A stretch of DNA of 64,000 bases from JBDZVM01 sp040255675 (GCA_040255675.1 JBDZVM010000003.1:122589-186588), one strand, 5' to 3'; shown: positions 15,346-24,448, counted from the stretch's first letter. The notes: generated by a model from the letters alone, not told the origin. Program-made: numbers and translations.

Positions 15346-18242
15346 CTCTCGTAGACCGACACCGGCGGACAACTGCACATCAGGTTGCGGTCTCCGTAAG
15401 CACCATCGATCCGCGCGACCGGTGGAAAGTACTTGTTTTCACGGACGGCAGCAACCGGGAACACCGCGGTTTCACGCGAGTAGGTGTGCTTCCACTCGCC
15501 GGCAATCGCTGCCACCGTGTGCGGAGCGTTGCGCAACGGGTTGTCGTTTCGGTCCCACTCCCCCGAGCTGACTTTCGCGATTTCGCCGCGAATCGCGACC
15601 ATCGCGTCGATGAAGCGGTCGAGTTCGCCGAGGTCTTCCGACTCAGTCGGTTCGATCATCAACGTGCCCGCGACCGGAAACGACATCGTCGGCGCGTGGA
15701 AGCCATAGTCGATAAGGCGTTTGGCGACGTCGTCGACCGTGATTCCGCTTTCTTTCGTGAGGTCGCGCAGGTCGATGATGCACTCGTGCGCCACGAGGCC
15801 GTTCTTGCCGGTGTAGAGAATCGGATATGAGCCGGCAAGTCGGCGCGCAATGTAATTTGCCGCCGCGATCGCTGTTTGCGTCGCTCGGCGCAAACCGTCG
15901 GCGCCCATGAGCCTGATGTAGGCCCATGAAATCGGCAGCACGCCAGCGGAGCCGAACGGTGAACCGGCGACGGGACCGGCGGCGCTTCGCGGGCCGGCCT
16001 CAGGAGTCGACGGATGATTCGGCAGGAACGACGCGAGATGTGCTCGCACACCGAGCGGCCCGACGCCTGGACCACCTCCCCCGTGCGGGATGCAAAACGT
16101 CTTGTGCAGGTTGAAGTGTGAGACGTCGGCGCCGAACTTGCCGGGCCGCGCGAGGCCGACGAGCGCGTTCAAATTCGCACCGTCGACATACACCTGCCCA
16201 CCGGCACCGTGCACCATCGAGCACACATCGCCGATTGTCGGCTCGAAAACGCCGTGCGTCGACGGGTAGGTCACCATAATGGCCGCGATTTTCCCAGCGT
16301 GCTCGGCAATCTTGGCGCGTAGGTCGTCGAGGTCGATATTTCCGTTCGGATCGCACGCCACGACGACGACGCGCATTCCGGCCATCACCGCGCTCGCCGC
16401 GTTCGTGCCGTGGGCCGACGCCGGAATCAGGCACACCGTACGATCGACGTCATTGCGCGCGAGGTGGTATTGGCGGATCGCGAGCAAGCCAGCGAGTTCA
16501 CCTTGCGAACCAGCGTTGGGCTGGACGGAAACAGCGTCGTAGCCGCTGAGATCAGCCAGCCACGACTCAAGTGAACGGATCAATCGCAGGTACCCACTCG
16601 CTTGGTCGAGAGGCGCGAACGGGTGGATGTCGGCGAACCCGGGCCAGCTGATTGGTTCCATTTCCGTGGTGGCATTGAGCTTCATGGTGCACGAGCCGAG
16701 CGGAATCATCGATCGGTCGAGGGCAACGTCTTTGTCGGCGAGCCGCCGCAAGTAGCGCAGCATCGCGGTCTCCGACCGGTACCGGTGGAACACCTCGTGC
16801 GTCAGGAAGTTCGACGTCCGTTGAAATACCGGGTCGTACTCGGCTGGGTAAGTCGATGCCGTCGCGTCTAGCTCAACAGGCGATGCCTCGACACCGAAAG
16901 ACGCCAGCACAGCGGCAACATTCGATGGTGCCGTGGTCTCGTCGCAGCTGATGGAGACAGTGTCCGCGCTGACGAGCCGCACATTGATGTGCCGCTCCAG
17001 CGCGGCTTCGACTACCTCGGCCGCTCGGCCTGGTACGTCGACCGTCACCGTGTCAAAAAACGGCTCTTTCGACATGGCAAACCCTTGGGCACCGAGGTGC
17101 CTGGCGAGCGCGGACGCCTGACCATGCACGCGCCGCGCGATCGTGCGCAAGCCTTCAGGACCGTGGTACACGGCGTACATCGCCGCGACGACGGCGAGCA
17201 ATACCTGCGCCGTACAAATGTTGCTCGTCGCCTTTTCTCTTCTGATGTGCTGTTCGCGTGTTTGCAATGCGAGTCGGTAAGCGGGCCGACCCTCGGCGTC
17301 AACGGAAACACCGACGAGACGTCCGGGCAACGAACGAGCAAGTGACTGGCGCACCGACATGAACCCGGCGTGCGGGCCGCCAAACCACAGAGGGACGCCG
17401 AAACGCTGACTCGATCCGACAGCGATGTCGGCACCCCACTCCCCCGGCGGGCGAAGCAACGTGAGCGCCAGCAGGTCAGTGGCCGCGCAGACCAGAGCGC
17501 CCGTGTCATGCGCCTGCCGCACGACCTCGGCAAAATCACGCACCGCGCCACTCGTGCCGGGGTATTGCACCAACACACCGAAGCAGTCGCCGGGCAGGCC
17601 GTCTCGCAGGTCGGTAACGGAGACATCGATGCCCAGCGGCACGGCGCGTGTACGTATCACGGCGATGGTTTGCGGCAGCACGTCGGCGTCCACGCAAAAT
17701 CGTTGACTTGTCGACTTAGAGCTACGTCGGCATAGCGCCATAGCTTCCGCGGCGGCCGTTGGCTCGTCGAGCAACGACGCGCCCGCGACCGGCAACGCCG
17801 TGAGATCGGAAACCATCGTCTGGAACGCCAGCAAAGCCTCGAGCCGACCCTGCGAGATCTCCGGCTGGTACGGCGTGTAGGCGGTGTACCACGCGGGATT
17901 CTCCAGCAGGTTTCGCTTGATGACGCCAGGAGTGAACGTGTTATAGAAGCCGAGCCCGATCATCGAAGTCATCACCGAGTTCGCCGCGGCCAGCTCCCGC
18001 AATTCAGCGAGCACCTCGACTTCGGTAGCGGCCGGGGGCACCGTTGACCGACGTCCGGGATCGTCTCTGATCGACGGCGGAAGCGCATCCTCGACGAGGT
18101 CATCGAGCGAGCCGTAACCAATGACCGCGAGCATCTTCGCGAGCGCGTCGCTTCCCGGCCCGATGTGTCGATCGGCGAATGGCCCGCTGGCAAGCGGAAT
18201 GGTTTCCGCAAACGAACCTGCGGAGTCGGAATGGTCGATCAT
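15342..18242 (-). CDS. gcvP: Glycine dehydrogenase (decarboxylating), P-protein
   Basis: A 966-aa PLP-dependent P-protein of the glycine cleavage system. It decarboxylates glycine and passes the aminomethyl group to lipoyl-GcvH. Both homologous halves are present, so it is the single-chain bacterial form. PLP-binding Lys lies in SHFNLHKTFCIPHGGGGPG, and the N-terminal half begins FADRHIGPGSDALAKML. I chose ATG 18242; the frame stays open upstream only because it reads through the riboswitch leader. Expression is expected to rise with glycine through the tandem riboswitch at 18298-18505. gcvH is 3.6 kb downstream; gcvT is not in the window. Confidence 0.96.
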   Translation of the reverse strand: MIDHSDSAGSFAETIPLASGPFADRHIGPGSDALAKMLAVIGYGSLDDLVEDALPPSIRDDPGRRSTVPPAATEVEVLAELRELAAANSVMTSMIGLGFYNTFTPGVIKRNLLENPAWYTAYTPYQPEISQGRLEALLAFQTMVSDLTALPVAGASLLDEPTAAAEAMALCRRSSKSTSQRFCVDADVLPQTIAVIRTRAVPLGIDVSVTDLRDGLPGDCFGVLVQYPGTSGAVRDFAEVVRQAHDTGALVCAATDLLALTLLRPPGEWGADIAVGSSQRFGVPLWFGGPHAGFMSVRQSLARSLPGRLVGVSVDAEGRPAYRLALQTREQHIRREKATSNICTAQVLLAVVAAMYAVYHGPEGLRTIARRVHGQASALARHLGAQGFAMSKEPFFDTVTVDVPGRAAEVVEAALERHINVRLVSADTVSISCDETTAPSNVAAVLASFGVEASPVELDATASTYPAEYDPVFQRTSNFLTHEVFHRYRSETAMLRYLRRLADKDVALDRSMIPLGSCTMKLNATTEMEPISWPGFADIHPFAPLDQASGYLRLIRSLESWLADLSGYDAVSVQPNAGSQGELAGLLAIRQYHLARNDVDRTVCLIPASAHGTNAASAVMAGMRVVVVACDPNGNIDLDDLRAKIAEHAGKIAAIMVTYPSTHGVFEPTIGDVCSMVHGAGGQVYVDGANLNALVGLARPGKFGADVSHFNLHKTFCIPHGGGGPGVGPLGVRAHLASFLPNHPSTPEAGPRSAAGPVAGSPFGSAGVLPISWAYIRLMGADGLRRATQTAIAAANYIARRLAGSYPILYTGKNGLVAHECIIDLRDLTKESGITVDDVAKRLIDYGFHAPTMSFPVAGTLMIEPTESEDLGELDRFIDAMVAIRGEIAKVSSGEWDRNDNPLRNAPHTVAAIAGEWKHTYSRETAVFPVAAVRENKYFPPVARIDGAYGDRNLMCSCPPVSVYES

Positions 18243-18297
18243 GCTCACGGGTAGCCTCCGCGGACGTCGGGGCGGGCTCCCCTGGACGGGAAGCGTT

Positions 18298-18505
18298 CGG
18301 CCTCCCCCTCTGTCATCGGCACCTGAGAGCTTCACCGCCGCGTTGAGAGTTCACACGCGACAGCTTGCACCGTCGGCGGCGCGTCGTCGGACGCACACTT
18401 TCCAGAGTCGCCTCGCCCGCGCGGTCGCTTGGCCTGAGAGATTCCGGGGAGGTTGCTCCTTCGGCGCCTCACGCTGGTTGCGCGAGGGCTCTCCCGCACG
18501 GGGTC
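18298..18505 (-). promoter_or_regulatory. Tandem glycine riboswitch upstream of gcvP
   Basis: Read on the minus strand, the leader contains CGGGAGAGCCC, then GGCGCCGAAGGAGCAACC, then GGAATCTCTCAGGC and GACTCTGGA: the ordered core elements of the first glycine aptamer. About 70 nt later a second set appears (GAACTCTC, GGTGAAGCTCTCAGGTGCC, GATGACAGAGGGGGAGG), the usual 3' aptamer. Glycine binding to such pairs normally switches gcv expression on. The second aptamer ends about 60 nt before the gcvP start. Boundaries are good to about 10 nt. Confidence 0.92.
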
Positions 18506-18630
18506 GTCGGCATCTTCAACCGTAGCAGCGCCGACCTGGAGAACCGCACACACGCGCGCGCACAAAACGCGAGGGCTTACAAAATTTGCTTCGCCGCCCG
18601 CCAAGATTCGTGCGCGCGGCGCGCAGATGC

Positions 18631-19416
18631 TCAGCCGGTGCGGCGTGCGCGACGACGCGCTAGTTCGTCGTCGTGGTGGGCGACATGGTCGCCTTCAACG
18701 TCACCGTCAGGTCGTTCGCTCGGCAGTTCGGCGAGCGTGCCCTCGACTTCGCGCACAACGCGGCCTACCGCGATCCCGAATACACCTTGGCCGCCCTGGA
18801 CGAGGTCGACGACCTCGTCGGCTGACGTGCACTCATAGACGCTGGCGCCGTCGCTCATAAGCGTGATCTGCGCGAGGTCGTCAACGCCGCGAGCACGAAG
18901 GTGCTGCACCGCGGCTCGGATGTTTTGCAACGAAACTCCGGTGTCGAGGAGGCGCTTGACAACCTTCAAAACGAGGATGTCGCGAAACCCGTAGAGCCGC
19001 TGCGACCCTGACCCGCTGGCGGCGCGAACGGTCGGCTCGACGAGGCCGGTGCGCGCCCAGTAGTCGAGCTGGCGGTAGGTAATGCCGGCAACCACGCACG
19101 CGGTCGGGCCTCGGTAGCCGACGCCCTCGTCGACCTGACGCATGTCGTCGGCGAACAGCGTGCCTTGCTCTGAACGCGGAAGCCGCTCCCCACTGTTCGC
19201 GTACGCCGATTCGCCGGCCTCCGGTTGGCCCGAGTGCGGCTCATCTGACCACGGTTGGCCGGGCAGTGGCTGGCCGATCAGTGAATCGCCCTCCCGTGGA
19301 TCCTGAGGTGCGGCGTCGATGGGCGCCGGCTGGCCGGGCGGAGTCAACACCGACCGTGCGGAGCCGCGATCTTCGATCGTCGAGCCGGGCACCGGCGCCT
19401 CACCATTGCTCCCCAT
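18631..19416 (-). CDS. MerR-family regulator (Rv1830-like)
   Basis: A 261-aa protein. The first 90 residues are low-complexity with Gly/Pro/Gln repeats (IGQPLPGQPWSDEPHSGQPEAGE). A MerR winged-helix domain spans about 95-170: VGYRGPTACVVAGITYRQLDYWARTGLVEPTVRAASGSGSQRLYGFRDILVLKVVKRLLDTGVSLQNIR. This is followed by a short helical dimerisation segment and a charged tail (HHDDELARRRARR). Position between gcvP and the DUF151 gene matches Rv1830 of M. tuberculosis, a growth-linked regulator. The effector is unknown; no metal-binding cysteines are seen. It is separated from the DUF151 gene by 219 bp with no obvious feature. Confidence 0.85.
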   Translation of the reverse strand: MGSNGEAPVPGSTIEDRGSARSVLTPPGQPAPIDAAPQDPREGDSLIGQPLPGQPWSDEPHSGQPEAGESAYANSGERLPRSEQGTLFADDMRQVDEGVGYRGPTACVVAGITYRQLDYWARTGLVEPTVRAASGSGSQRLYGFRDILVLKVVKRLLDTGVSLQNIRAAVQHLRARGVDDLAQITLMSDGASVYECTSADEVVDLVQGGQGVFGIAVGRVVREVEGTLAELPSERPDGDVEGDHVAHHDDELARRRARRTG

Positions 19417-19635
19417 GGGTAGGCCTCCTCGTCGAAGTCGCCGCCGATCCCACCTGGCCGATCTAACCAGCCGATCTCACCAGATGCTGATCGAGACGTG
19501 TGTAAACCGGTCCGCATTCCGGCTCGACCTTCACGCTAGAGAGGCCCGGGCCGCGAGTCAACGCGACGCGCGGACCACACAAATCTCGGTACTCTCGACC
19601 TCCACTTTAGGCTGATCTAGCCTTCGTGGAGCAGC

Positions 19636-20115
19636 TCAACCTTGCGTCGTGCCGAAGTCGTCAGGCGAGATCGAATCGAGGAACTCACGGAACTTCTCGA
19701 CTTCGTCCTCGTCTTCTTGCTCGTGCGGAATTTCTATGCCGGCCTCGTCGAGCACAGCCTCGGCACCAAAGATCGTCGTACCCGTGCGCAGCGCCAGTGC
19801 GATCGCGTCGCTCGGCCGCGCGCTGACTTCATGCCCGTCTTCGAATACCAGCTCGGCATAGAAAACGTTGTCGCGCATCTCGCTGATGCGCACGGCACTC
19901 AGCTTGGCGCCGAGCGCGGCGAGCACGTCGCGCATGAGGTCGTGCGTGAGTGGCCGCGGTGGCACGACTCCCTGTTGCGCGAACGCGATGGCGGTAGCCT
20001 CGACGGCCCCGATCCAGATAGGCAAGTAGCGGTCGCCTTCGACCTCTCGCAGTAAGACGATGGGCTGGTTCGTCGGCAGCTCGACCCGAACTCCCACAAC
20101 CTGTAGTTCGTTCAT
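19636..20115 (-). CDS. Bifunctional nuclease family protein (DUF151)
   Basis: A 159-aa DUF151 protein. The conserved core runs from ELQVVGVRVELPTNQPIVLLREVEGDRYLPIWIGAVEATAIAFAQQG through PLTHDLMRDVLAALGA to VSARPSDAIALALRTGTTIF, and the C-terminus is acidic (EQEDEDEVEKFREFLDSISPDDFG). Plant and bacterial relatives have reported RNase/DNase activity, but the role in actinobacteria is not settled. ATG 20115 is used; GTG 20121, two codons upstream, is possible. The neighbours are the two MerR regulators, in the same order as Rv1828-Rv1829-Rv1830. Confidence 0.88.
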   Translation of the reverse strand: MNELQVVGVRVELPTNQPIVLLREVEGDRYLPIWIGAVEATAIAFAQQGVVPPRPLTHDLMRDVLAALGAKLSAVRISEMRDNVFYAELVFEDGHEVSARPSDAIALALRTGTTIFGAEAVLDEAGIEIPHEQEDEDEVEKFREFLDSISPDDFGTTQG

Positions 20116-20243
20116 CTCCACCGCCTGCCGTCACAGCCCGGCATCCGCCGTTCTTTACGGTACACCGGGAGCGGACGCCGACCAGCCGTCAAACGCGAGC
20201 TCGTTCGCGAGGGCCTACCGATTCGCCCCGCAGGCACAACCCA

Positions 20244-20984
20244 TCAACGACTCAGACCTGGACGAAGCCTCGCCTTGACCAGGGCGGCGTGCAAGCGCAC
20301 GGAAAGTGACGCTAGTTCGCGCGCCACCTCCTCAGCTCTGGCACGGGCTTCGGGGTTGCGCTGACGAACGAGTGGTGTGACGACTTGCTCGACCAACCCG
20401 ACCTCTCGGTCGGCCGCGGCCTTGAAAGCTCGAAGATGTCTTGGCTCGATGCCGAAGCGCGCCATCTCGGCGACCGTCTTCGCCACCGCGAGCGCGGTGC
20501 CGTCGTAGTGGCTGCTGCCCGGACGCGGCGACACGAGTTGGAACTGCTCCAACGTCGCCAGCGCGGACTCGTCGATCTCAGCGGCTTCAAGCAATTCCTT
20601 GCGCGACAGGCGAACGTCGCCCGGGTCCTTGGCGAACGCCTCCGGACCCGGCATTCCTTCGGCCGATGTCAACGCCGGCGGCACTCGCGGGCCGGAGCGC
20701 GCATGGTCGGCGGGCTCCAGGCCCCGGTCGAGCGCTTCGAGATGCTCTTTGATCACCCGGAGGGGAAGGTAGTGATCTCGCTGGGCGGTCAGCACGTAGC
20801 GCAGGCGCTGGACGTCGGCGTGGGAGAACTTGCGATAGCCGGCCGACGTCCGCTCTGGCTCAACCAAACCTTCAGCCTCAAGAAACCTGATCTTCGAAAT
20901 CGTGACGTCAGGGAAGTCAGCGCGAAGCAGCGACAAGACCTCGCCGATGGAAAACAGGGCTCGCGATGCCGATCGGGCGCTCAT
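20244..20984 (-). CDS. ftsR: MerR-like transcriptional regulator FtsR
   Basis: A 246-aa regulator of the Rv1828/FtsR group. The MerR helix-turn-helix occupies about residues 10-75 (FSIGEVLSLLRADFPDVTISKIRFLEAEGLVEPERTSAGYRKFSHADVQRLRYVL). The second half is a helical domain (FGIEPRHLRAFKAAADREVGLVEQVVTPLVRQRNPEARARAEEVARELASL) typical of this group rather than of metal-sensing MerR proteins. In Corynebacterium, FtsR activates ftsZ. ATG 20984 is the start; TTG 20987 precedes it. It follows the FHA gene by 9 bp and is probably in the same transcript. Confidence 0.88.
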   Translation of the reverse strand: MSARSASRALFSIGEVLSLLRADFPDVTISKIRFLEAEGLVEPERTSAGYRKFSHADVQRLRYVLTAQRDHYLPLRVIKEHLEALDRGLEPADHARSGPRVPPALTSAEGMPGPEAFAKDPGDVRLSRKELLEAAEIDESALATLEQFQLVSPRPGSSHYDGTALAVAKTVAEMARFGIEPRHLRAFKAAADREVGLVEQVVTPLVRQRNPEARARAEEVARELASLSVRLHAALVKARLRPGLSR

Positions 20985-20993
20985 CAACGCTGG

Positions 20994-21554
20994 TCACTCG
21001 GTCTCTGCGTCGGGAGCGGGCGCGGCGGCGACGGTGCGCGCCTTGGTCAAGAACACCAGCCGGAACTTACCGATCTGCACTTCGTCGCCGCTTTGAAGCA
21101 CGGTTTCGTCGATGCGCTGCCTGTTGACGTACGTGCCGTTAAGGCTTCCGACGTCGCGTACGACGAACCCCTCGGCGGCCTTACGAAACTCCGCATGCCG
21201 GCGTGACACCGTCACGTCATCGAGAAAAATGTCACTTTCTGGATGGCGGCCCGCGGTCGTGACCTCGGCGTCGAGAAGGAAGCGGCTGCCGGCGTTGGGC
21301 CCGCGACGAACGACCAACAACCCCGCGCCGGGCGGCAGCGCCTCGAGGGCGGCTTGGTCGGCGGCGTATTCCTCGTCAGGCGGCACCGGTTCTACTGCGT
21401 CGAGGCCCGCGATCGACATCGTGGACGTCGCGTCGATCCCGCGCTCTGGAGGCACGGGCTGGCCGGGGCGGCTCAGCGCACTGCCGCAATTCGCGCAAAA
21501 GCGGGCATGGTCAGGGTTCTCGTGGCCGCACTGCGTGCAAAAGACCGTAGGCAT
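20994..21554 (-). CDS. garA: FHA-domain protein, GarA/OdhI-like, with zinc ribbon
   Basis: A 186-aa protein. The N-terminus is a zinc ribbon (Cys6-x2-Cys9 and Cys20-x2-Cys23) that Mycobacterium GarA lacks. Residues 40-50 (DATSTMSIAG) resemble the threonine phosphorylation segment of GarA/OdhI. A C-terminal FHA domain carries TAGRHPESDIFLDDVTVSRRHAEF and VGSLNGTYVNRQRI, the phosphothreonine-binding residues. In mycobacteria and corynebacteria the protein switches 2-oxoglutarate dehydrogenase and glutamate dehydrogenase under Ser/Thr kinase control. The position between gcvH and ftsR supports orthology. The symbol is by synteny; the regulated enzymes are not shown here. Start is ATG 21554, with GGGAGG about 11 nt upstream. 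Confidence 0.85.
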   Translation of the reverse strand: MPTVFCTQCGHENPDHARFCANCGSALSRPGQPVPPERGIDATSTMSIAGLDAVEPVPPDEEYAADQAALEALPPGAGLLVVRRGPNAGSRFLLDAEVTTAGRHPESDIFLDDVTVSRRHAEFRKAAEGFVVRDVGSLNGTYVNRQRIDETVLQSGDEVQIGKFRLVFLTKARTVAAAPAPDAETE

Positions 21555-21868
21555 CGACTGGTGAGCCTCCCCGACCTCGACGACGTCATTCCGATTCGGA
21601 AACTACCTTGCCTGACTACCGCGTGCTTGCCCGACTACCGCATGTTGCTGACCTCCGTGCGCGCCCGGAGTCACCCGCCCAGCCGACACGACACCCGGGC
21701 CGTCTCGCTCGCGGCCATCTGGTTAGGTGACCTCAGGTAGAGGTTGACGGTTAGCGAAACCTATGCGCCCGGCGGCTTCTGGTCAACTCGGGACCTCTCC
21801 GGGGTCACGGTTCAGCCTGCACGGTTCAACCCGCACGGTGCGGCCACCCGCGACCGGCTTTCCCGACT
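21555..21868. other. Intergenic region between gcvH and the FHA gene
   Basis: 314 bp without a credible gene. It contains short imperfect direct repeats (GACTACCGC twice near 21620-21640; CACGGTTCA and CACGGT copies near 21805-21840). A promoter for the FHA-ftsR pair probably lies elsewhere on the minus strand. No hairpin terminator is obvious. Confidence 0.35.
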
Positions 21869-22249
21869 TCAGCCTCCCGCGACGAGCTTGCCGTACGCGG
21901 CCGCGTCAAGCAGGTCGTCGACGTTCGCCTGGTCGTTCGGCCGAATCTCGACCATCCAGCCGTCTCCGTAGGGGTCGGCGTTGACCAGCTCCGGTCTCGC
22001 GTCGAGCACGTCGTTGCGAGCGACGACCTCGCCCGACACCGGCGCGTAAACATCAGACACGCTTTTCGTCGACTCGACCTCGCCGAACGGTTGGCCCGCC
22101 TCTACCCGCGCGCCGACCTCCGGAAGCGTGACGAACACAATGTCGCCCAGCGCCTGTTGCGCGTGATCGGTGATCCCGATCCTGACTCCGCCTTCGACGG
22201 CCTTCACCCACTCGTGCTCAGCCGTATAGCGCAGGTCATCGGGTATCAC
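21869..22249 (-). CDS. gcvH: Glycine cleavage system H protein
   Basis: A 126-aa lipoyl carrier that shuttles the aminomethyl group between GcvP, GcvT and lipoamide dehydrogenase. It opens IPDDLRYTAEHEWVKAVEGG; the lipoylated Lys62 lies in GEVESTKSVSDVYAPVSGEV; and NADPYGDGWMVEI closes the fold. Length is normal. It is not beside gcvP but 3.6 kb downstream in the same direction, following the two-DUF881 block by 32 bp. I see no separate glycine riboswitch before it. Confidence 0.96.
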   Translation of the reverse strand: MIPDDLRYTAEHEWVKAVEGGVRIGITDHAQQALGDIVFVTLPEVGARVEAGQPFGEVESTKSVSDVYAPVSGEVVARNDVLDARPELVNADPYGDGWMVEIRPNDQANVDDLLDAAAYGKLVAGG

Positions 22250-22281
22250 ACGAACCTCCGGTCGGGAAAGGATGCGTCACT

Positions 22282-23220
22282 TCAGTTCGCCGTTGACGGC
22301 GAGGTCGCCGGGCGAGCGTACTCAGGCGGCGTCACAAGATGCAACGACGTGATCCGCACATTCTGATGCTGGGTTACCGCCCCGTTCGCCTCTTTGCTCT
22401 TCAGGGTGTCGAGGACGCCGCCCGGGATTGCCATGGCCTGCGCCAGCGTTGGTGGATCGCCGATGGCGAGGACGTCGTACGGCGGAGCAAGCGTCGTGCC
22501 GTCGACGACGATGCCCCGCCCGCCTTGCACGTCGACGAAATAGCTGCTTGCAACCAATCTCACGGCGGACCCATCACCACCCCGGATCTCCACGGCTTCG
22601 GCTCCGGCGTCACGCAGCTCCTCCAGCGCATCGAGCAGGACGTCGGCGGTCACGTTGTTTCGAGGATCGCTGATGCGCAGCTCGATTCCGGGGCCCGTCG
22701 CGCCCACGGTTCCAGCAAGGATCCGAAGCGTGGTGGCTCGCTGCTGCGCTTCCTCCAACGCGGCCTCCGTCTGGCCGGTGCCGCCGGTGAGCTTGGCTAG
22801 TGCCTGCTGCTCGTCGGCGATCTGCGACTGAAGCTGTTCAGATTTCGCCGAGAGGTTGTCAAGAACGTCGATCAAATCAGCTTGCCTGGCCGACGACAGG
22901 CCGGTGTTCGCCTGGCTGTGCACTTGGGTGACGAAGGCGAAACCGAGCAAAGCGCACAACAACGCCACCAGGATCTGCGCCCGGGTGGCCCTCGGCTTGC
23001 CGAGGTGAAGTAGCAGCGCGAGGCCGGTTGGGCGCTTGCCAGCGGAAGACGCTCCGGAATCGGGGGACGCACCATCGGCTGTGCCGGCGGCGGTATCGGC
23101 GTCCGCCGTCACGCTGCTCTCGCCGTCCGGGTCGATGTCGCTGTTGTGGTCCATCTCGCCCCTGGTCGCGAGTGCTCGCGGGGGTGCGTTGGAATTCGCA
23201 CGAGCGGGCTTGTCGGTCAT
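22282..23220 (-). CDS. DUF881 membrane protein (Rv1825-like)
   Basis: A 312-aa protein with a disordered acidic N-terminus (1-60), one transmembrane helix (about 82-100, ILVALLCALLGFAFVTQVHS), a coiled-coil (about 110-160, DLIDVLDNLSAKSEQLQSQIADEQQALAKL) and the extracytoplasmic DUF881 domain (GPGIELRISDPRNNVTADVLLDALEELRDAGAEAVEIRGGDGSAVRLVASSYF). DUF881 proteins are related to YlxW/YlxX of Bacillus, encoded near division genes; a role in the division site or envelope is suspected. It overlaps sbp by 4 bp (ATGA), so it is translationally coupled. Confidence 0.88.
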   Translation of the reverse strand: MTDKPARANSNAPPRALATRGEMDHNSDIDPDGESSVTADADTAAGTADGASPDSGASSAGKRPTGLALLLHLGKPRATRAQILVALLCALLGFAFVTQVHSQANTGLSSARQADLIDVLDNLSAKSEQLQSQIADEQQALAKLTGGTGQTEAALEEAQQRATTLRILAGTVGATGPGIELRISDPRNNVTADVLLDALEELRDAGAEAVEIRGGDGSAVRLVASSYFVDVQGGRGIVVDGTTLAPPYDVLAIGDPPTLAQAMAIPGGVLDTLKSKEANGAVTQHQNVRITSLHLVTPPEYARPATSPSTAN

Positions 23221-23549
23221 GCGCGAAACAGGTGGCGGCGAATCGCCGCGGCGTTGGAGAAGATACGGATTCCCAAGACCACGACGACCGCGGTCGAGAG
23301 TTGGCTGCCGACACCGAGCTGGTCGCCGAGGAAAACGATGAGCGCGGCAACCAGGACGTTGGCGACGAACGACACCACGAACACCTTGTCGTCGAAGATG
23401 CCGTCGAGGATAGCCCGCAAAGCGCCGAACACGGCATCGAGCGCGGCGACCACCGCGATCGGCAGGTATGGCTGCAATCCGACGGGAACGGTCGGATGCA
23501 GCAGCAACCCAAGGATCACGCCGATGGCGAGTGCGAGACCTGCGATCAC
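23217..23549 (-). CDS. sbp: Small basic protein, DUF1290 (Sbp)
   Basis: A 110-aa integral membrane protein with three hydrophobic segments (IAGLALAIGVILGLLL, VVSFVANVLVAALIVFLG, VVVVLGIRIFSNAAA) and the DUF1290 core GLQPYLPIAVVAALDAVFGALRAILDGIFDDKVFVVSF. It ends with basic residues (RRHLFRA). Sbp is found next to ftsZ in Bacillus and between DUF881 genes in actinobacteria; its molecular role is unknown. It is coupled at both ends by 4-bp overlaps. Confidence 0.9.
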   Translation of the reverse strand: MIAGLALAIGVILGLLLHPTVPVGLQPYLPIAVVAALDAVFGALRAILDGIFDDKVFVVSFVANVLVAALIVFLGDQLGVGSQLSTAVVVVLGIRIFSNAAAIRRHLFRA

Positions 23550-24448
23550 TGGTTTCCCAACGGTTGGGCGTAGTGGACGACCTGATTGGCCGCCGAGGGA
23601 AGCGTAAGGCGTTCGTGCGTCGTCACGCGAAAACCGAGCCCGTAGACCTGATGCCAGTTTCGGTACAGCGACGCGGTTTGTGTGCTCGAGAACCTGTCGC
23701 GCAAATCAGGCGGGCCGATCGCGTCGATGAGATAAGGCGCGGTGAGAGGTCGGTAGTCGACGAGGATGGCCTGCCCGGCTTCGCGGATCGCGGTCAGTGT
23801 GGTGAGCCGCTGACCGTTGACCGCGATCGCCTCGGCTCCGCTCGCGAACAGGGCGTCCACGACCGCCTGAATGTCGCGGTCGTAGATCATGCCGAGCGAG
23901 CCCGAGACGTCAGCGCCGTCCGCGTCGTCCAGCCGCACTTCGAGGCCAGGTCCGGCAACCGCACGCCCGCCGGTGACGACATCCAGTTGATCGATCTCGG
24001 CCTGCAACTGGGAGCCGCGGCCGGTGGCGTTGAGTGCCGCGCTTCGAGCCGACTGCACCGACGCGCGCAACGCGTCGAGGCTTTGGCGTGCCCGGTCGGT
24101 GCGCGAGGTCAGGTCGTCGATTTGCGCGATGAGCTGCTTACGGTCGCGCTTCGCGGCGTCCGCGCCGCGGTGCGTGGCCACCGCGGACGTCGCGAAAAGC
24201 GCGCCCGCAAGTCCGAGCACGACGGCTACCAACAGCGTCGCCGTCCGCCGCGACCGCCCGAGTTTCGACGTACCTGGTTCGACGGGGGCGGTCGCGCGCC
24301 GGTTGGCGGCCTCGACATAGCCCTGGTCGATCGCGTTCGTCGTCAGGTCGACGAGCAGCGACATCGAGGCGTCGACCCGCGGCCGCGCGCGCTGATCCGA
24401 TGGAGATGACGACGTCAGCTGCCTGCCCCTTCGACGACCGCGGCCCAT
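23546..24448 (-). CDS. DUF881 membrane protein (Rv1823-like)
   Basis: A 300-aa paralogue of the 22282 gene: a transmembrane helix near residues 72-92 (TLLVAVVLGLAGALFATSAVA), a coiled-coil (KRDRKQLIAQIDDLTSRTDRARQSLDALRASV) and the DUF881 domain (GPGLEVRLDDADGADVSGSLGMIYDRDIQAVVDALFASGAEAIAVNGQRLT). The start is uncertain: ATG 24448 overlaps the upstream fusion gene by 34 bp and gives a basic extension; ATG 24364 begins at SLLVDLTTNAIDQGY, the conserved opening. The pair flanking sbp probably forms one membrane complex. Confidence 0.85.
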   Translation of the reverse strand: MGRGRRRGRQLTSSSPSDQRARPRVDASMSLLVDLTTNAIDQGYVEAANRRATAPVEPGTSKLGRSRRTATLLVAVVLGLAGALFATSAVATHRGADAAKRDRKQLIAQIDDLTSRTDRARQSLDALRASVQSARSAALNATGRGSQLQAEIDQLDVVTGGRAVAGPGLEVRLDDADGADVSGSLGMIYDRDIQAVVDALFASGAEAIAVNGQRLTTLTAIREAGQAILVDYRPLTAPYLIDAIGPPDLRDRFSSTQTASLYRNWHQVYGLGFRVTTHERLTLPSAANQVVHYAQPLGNQ

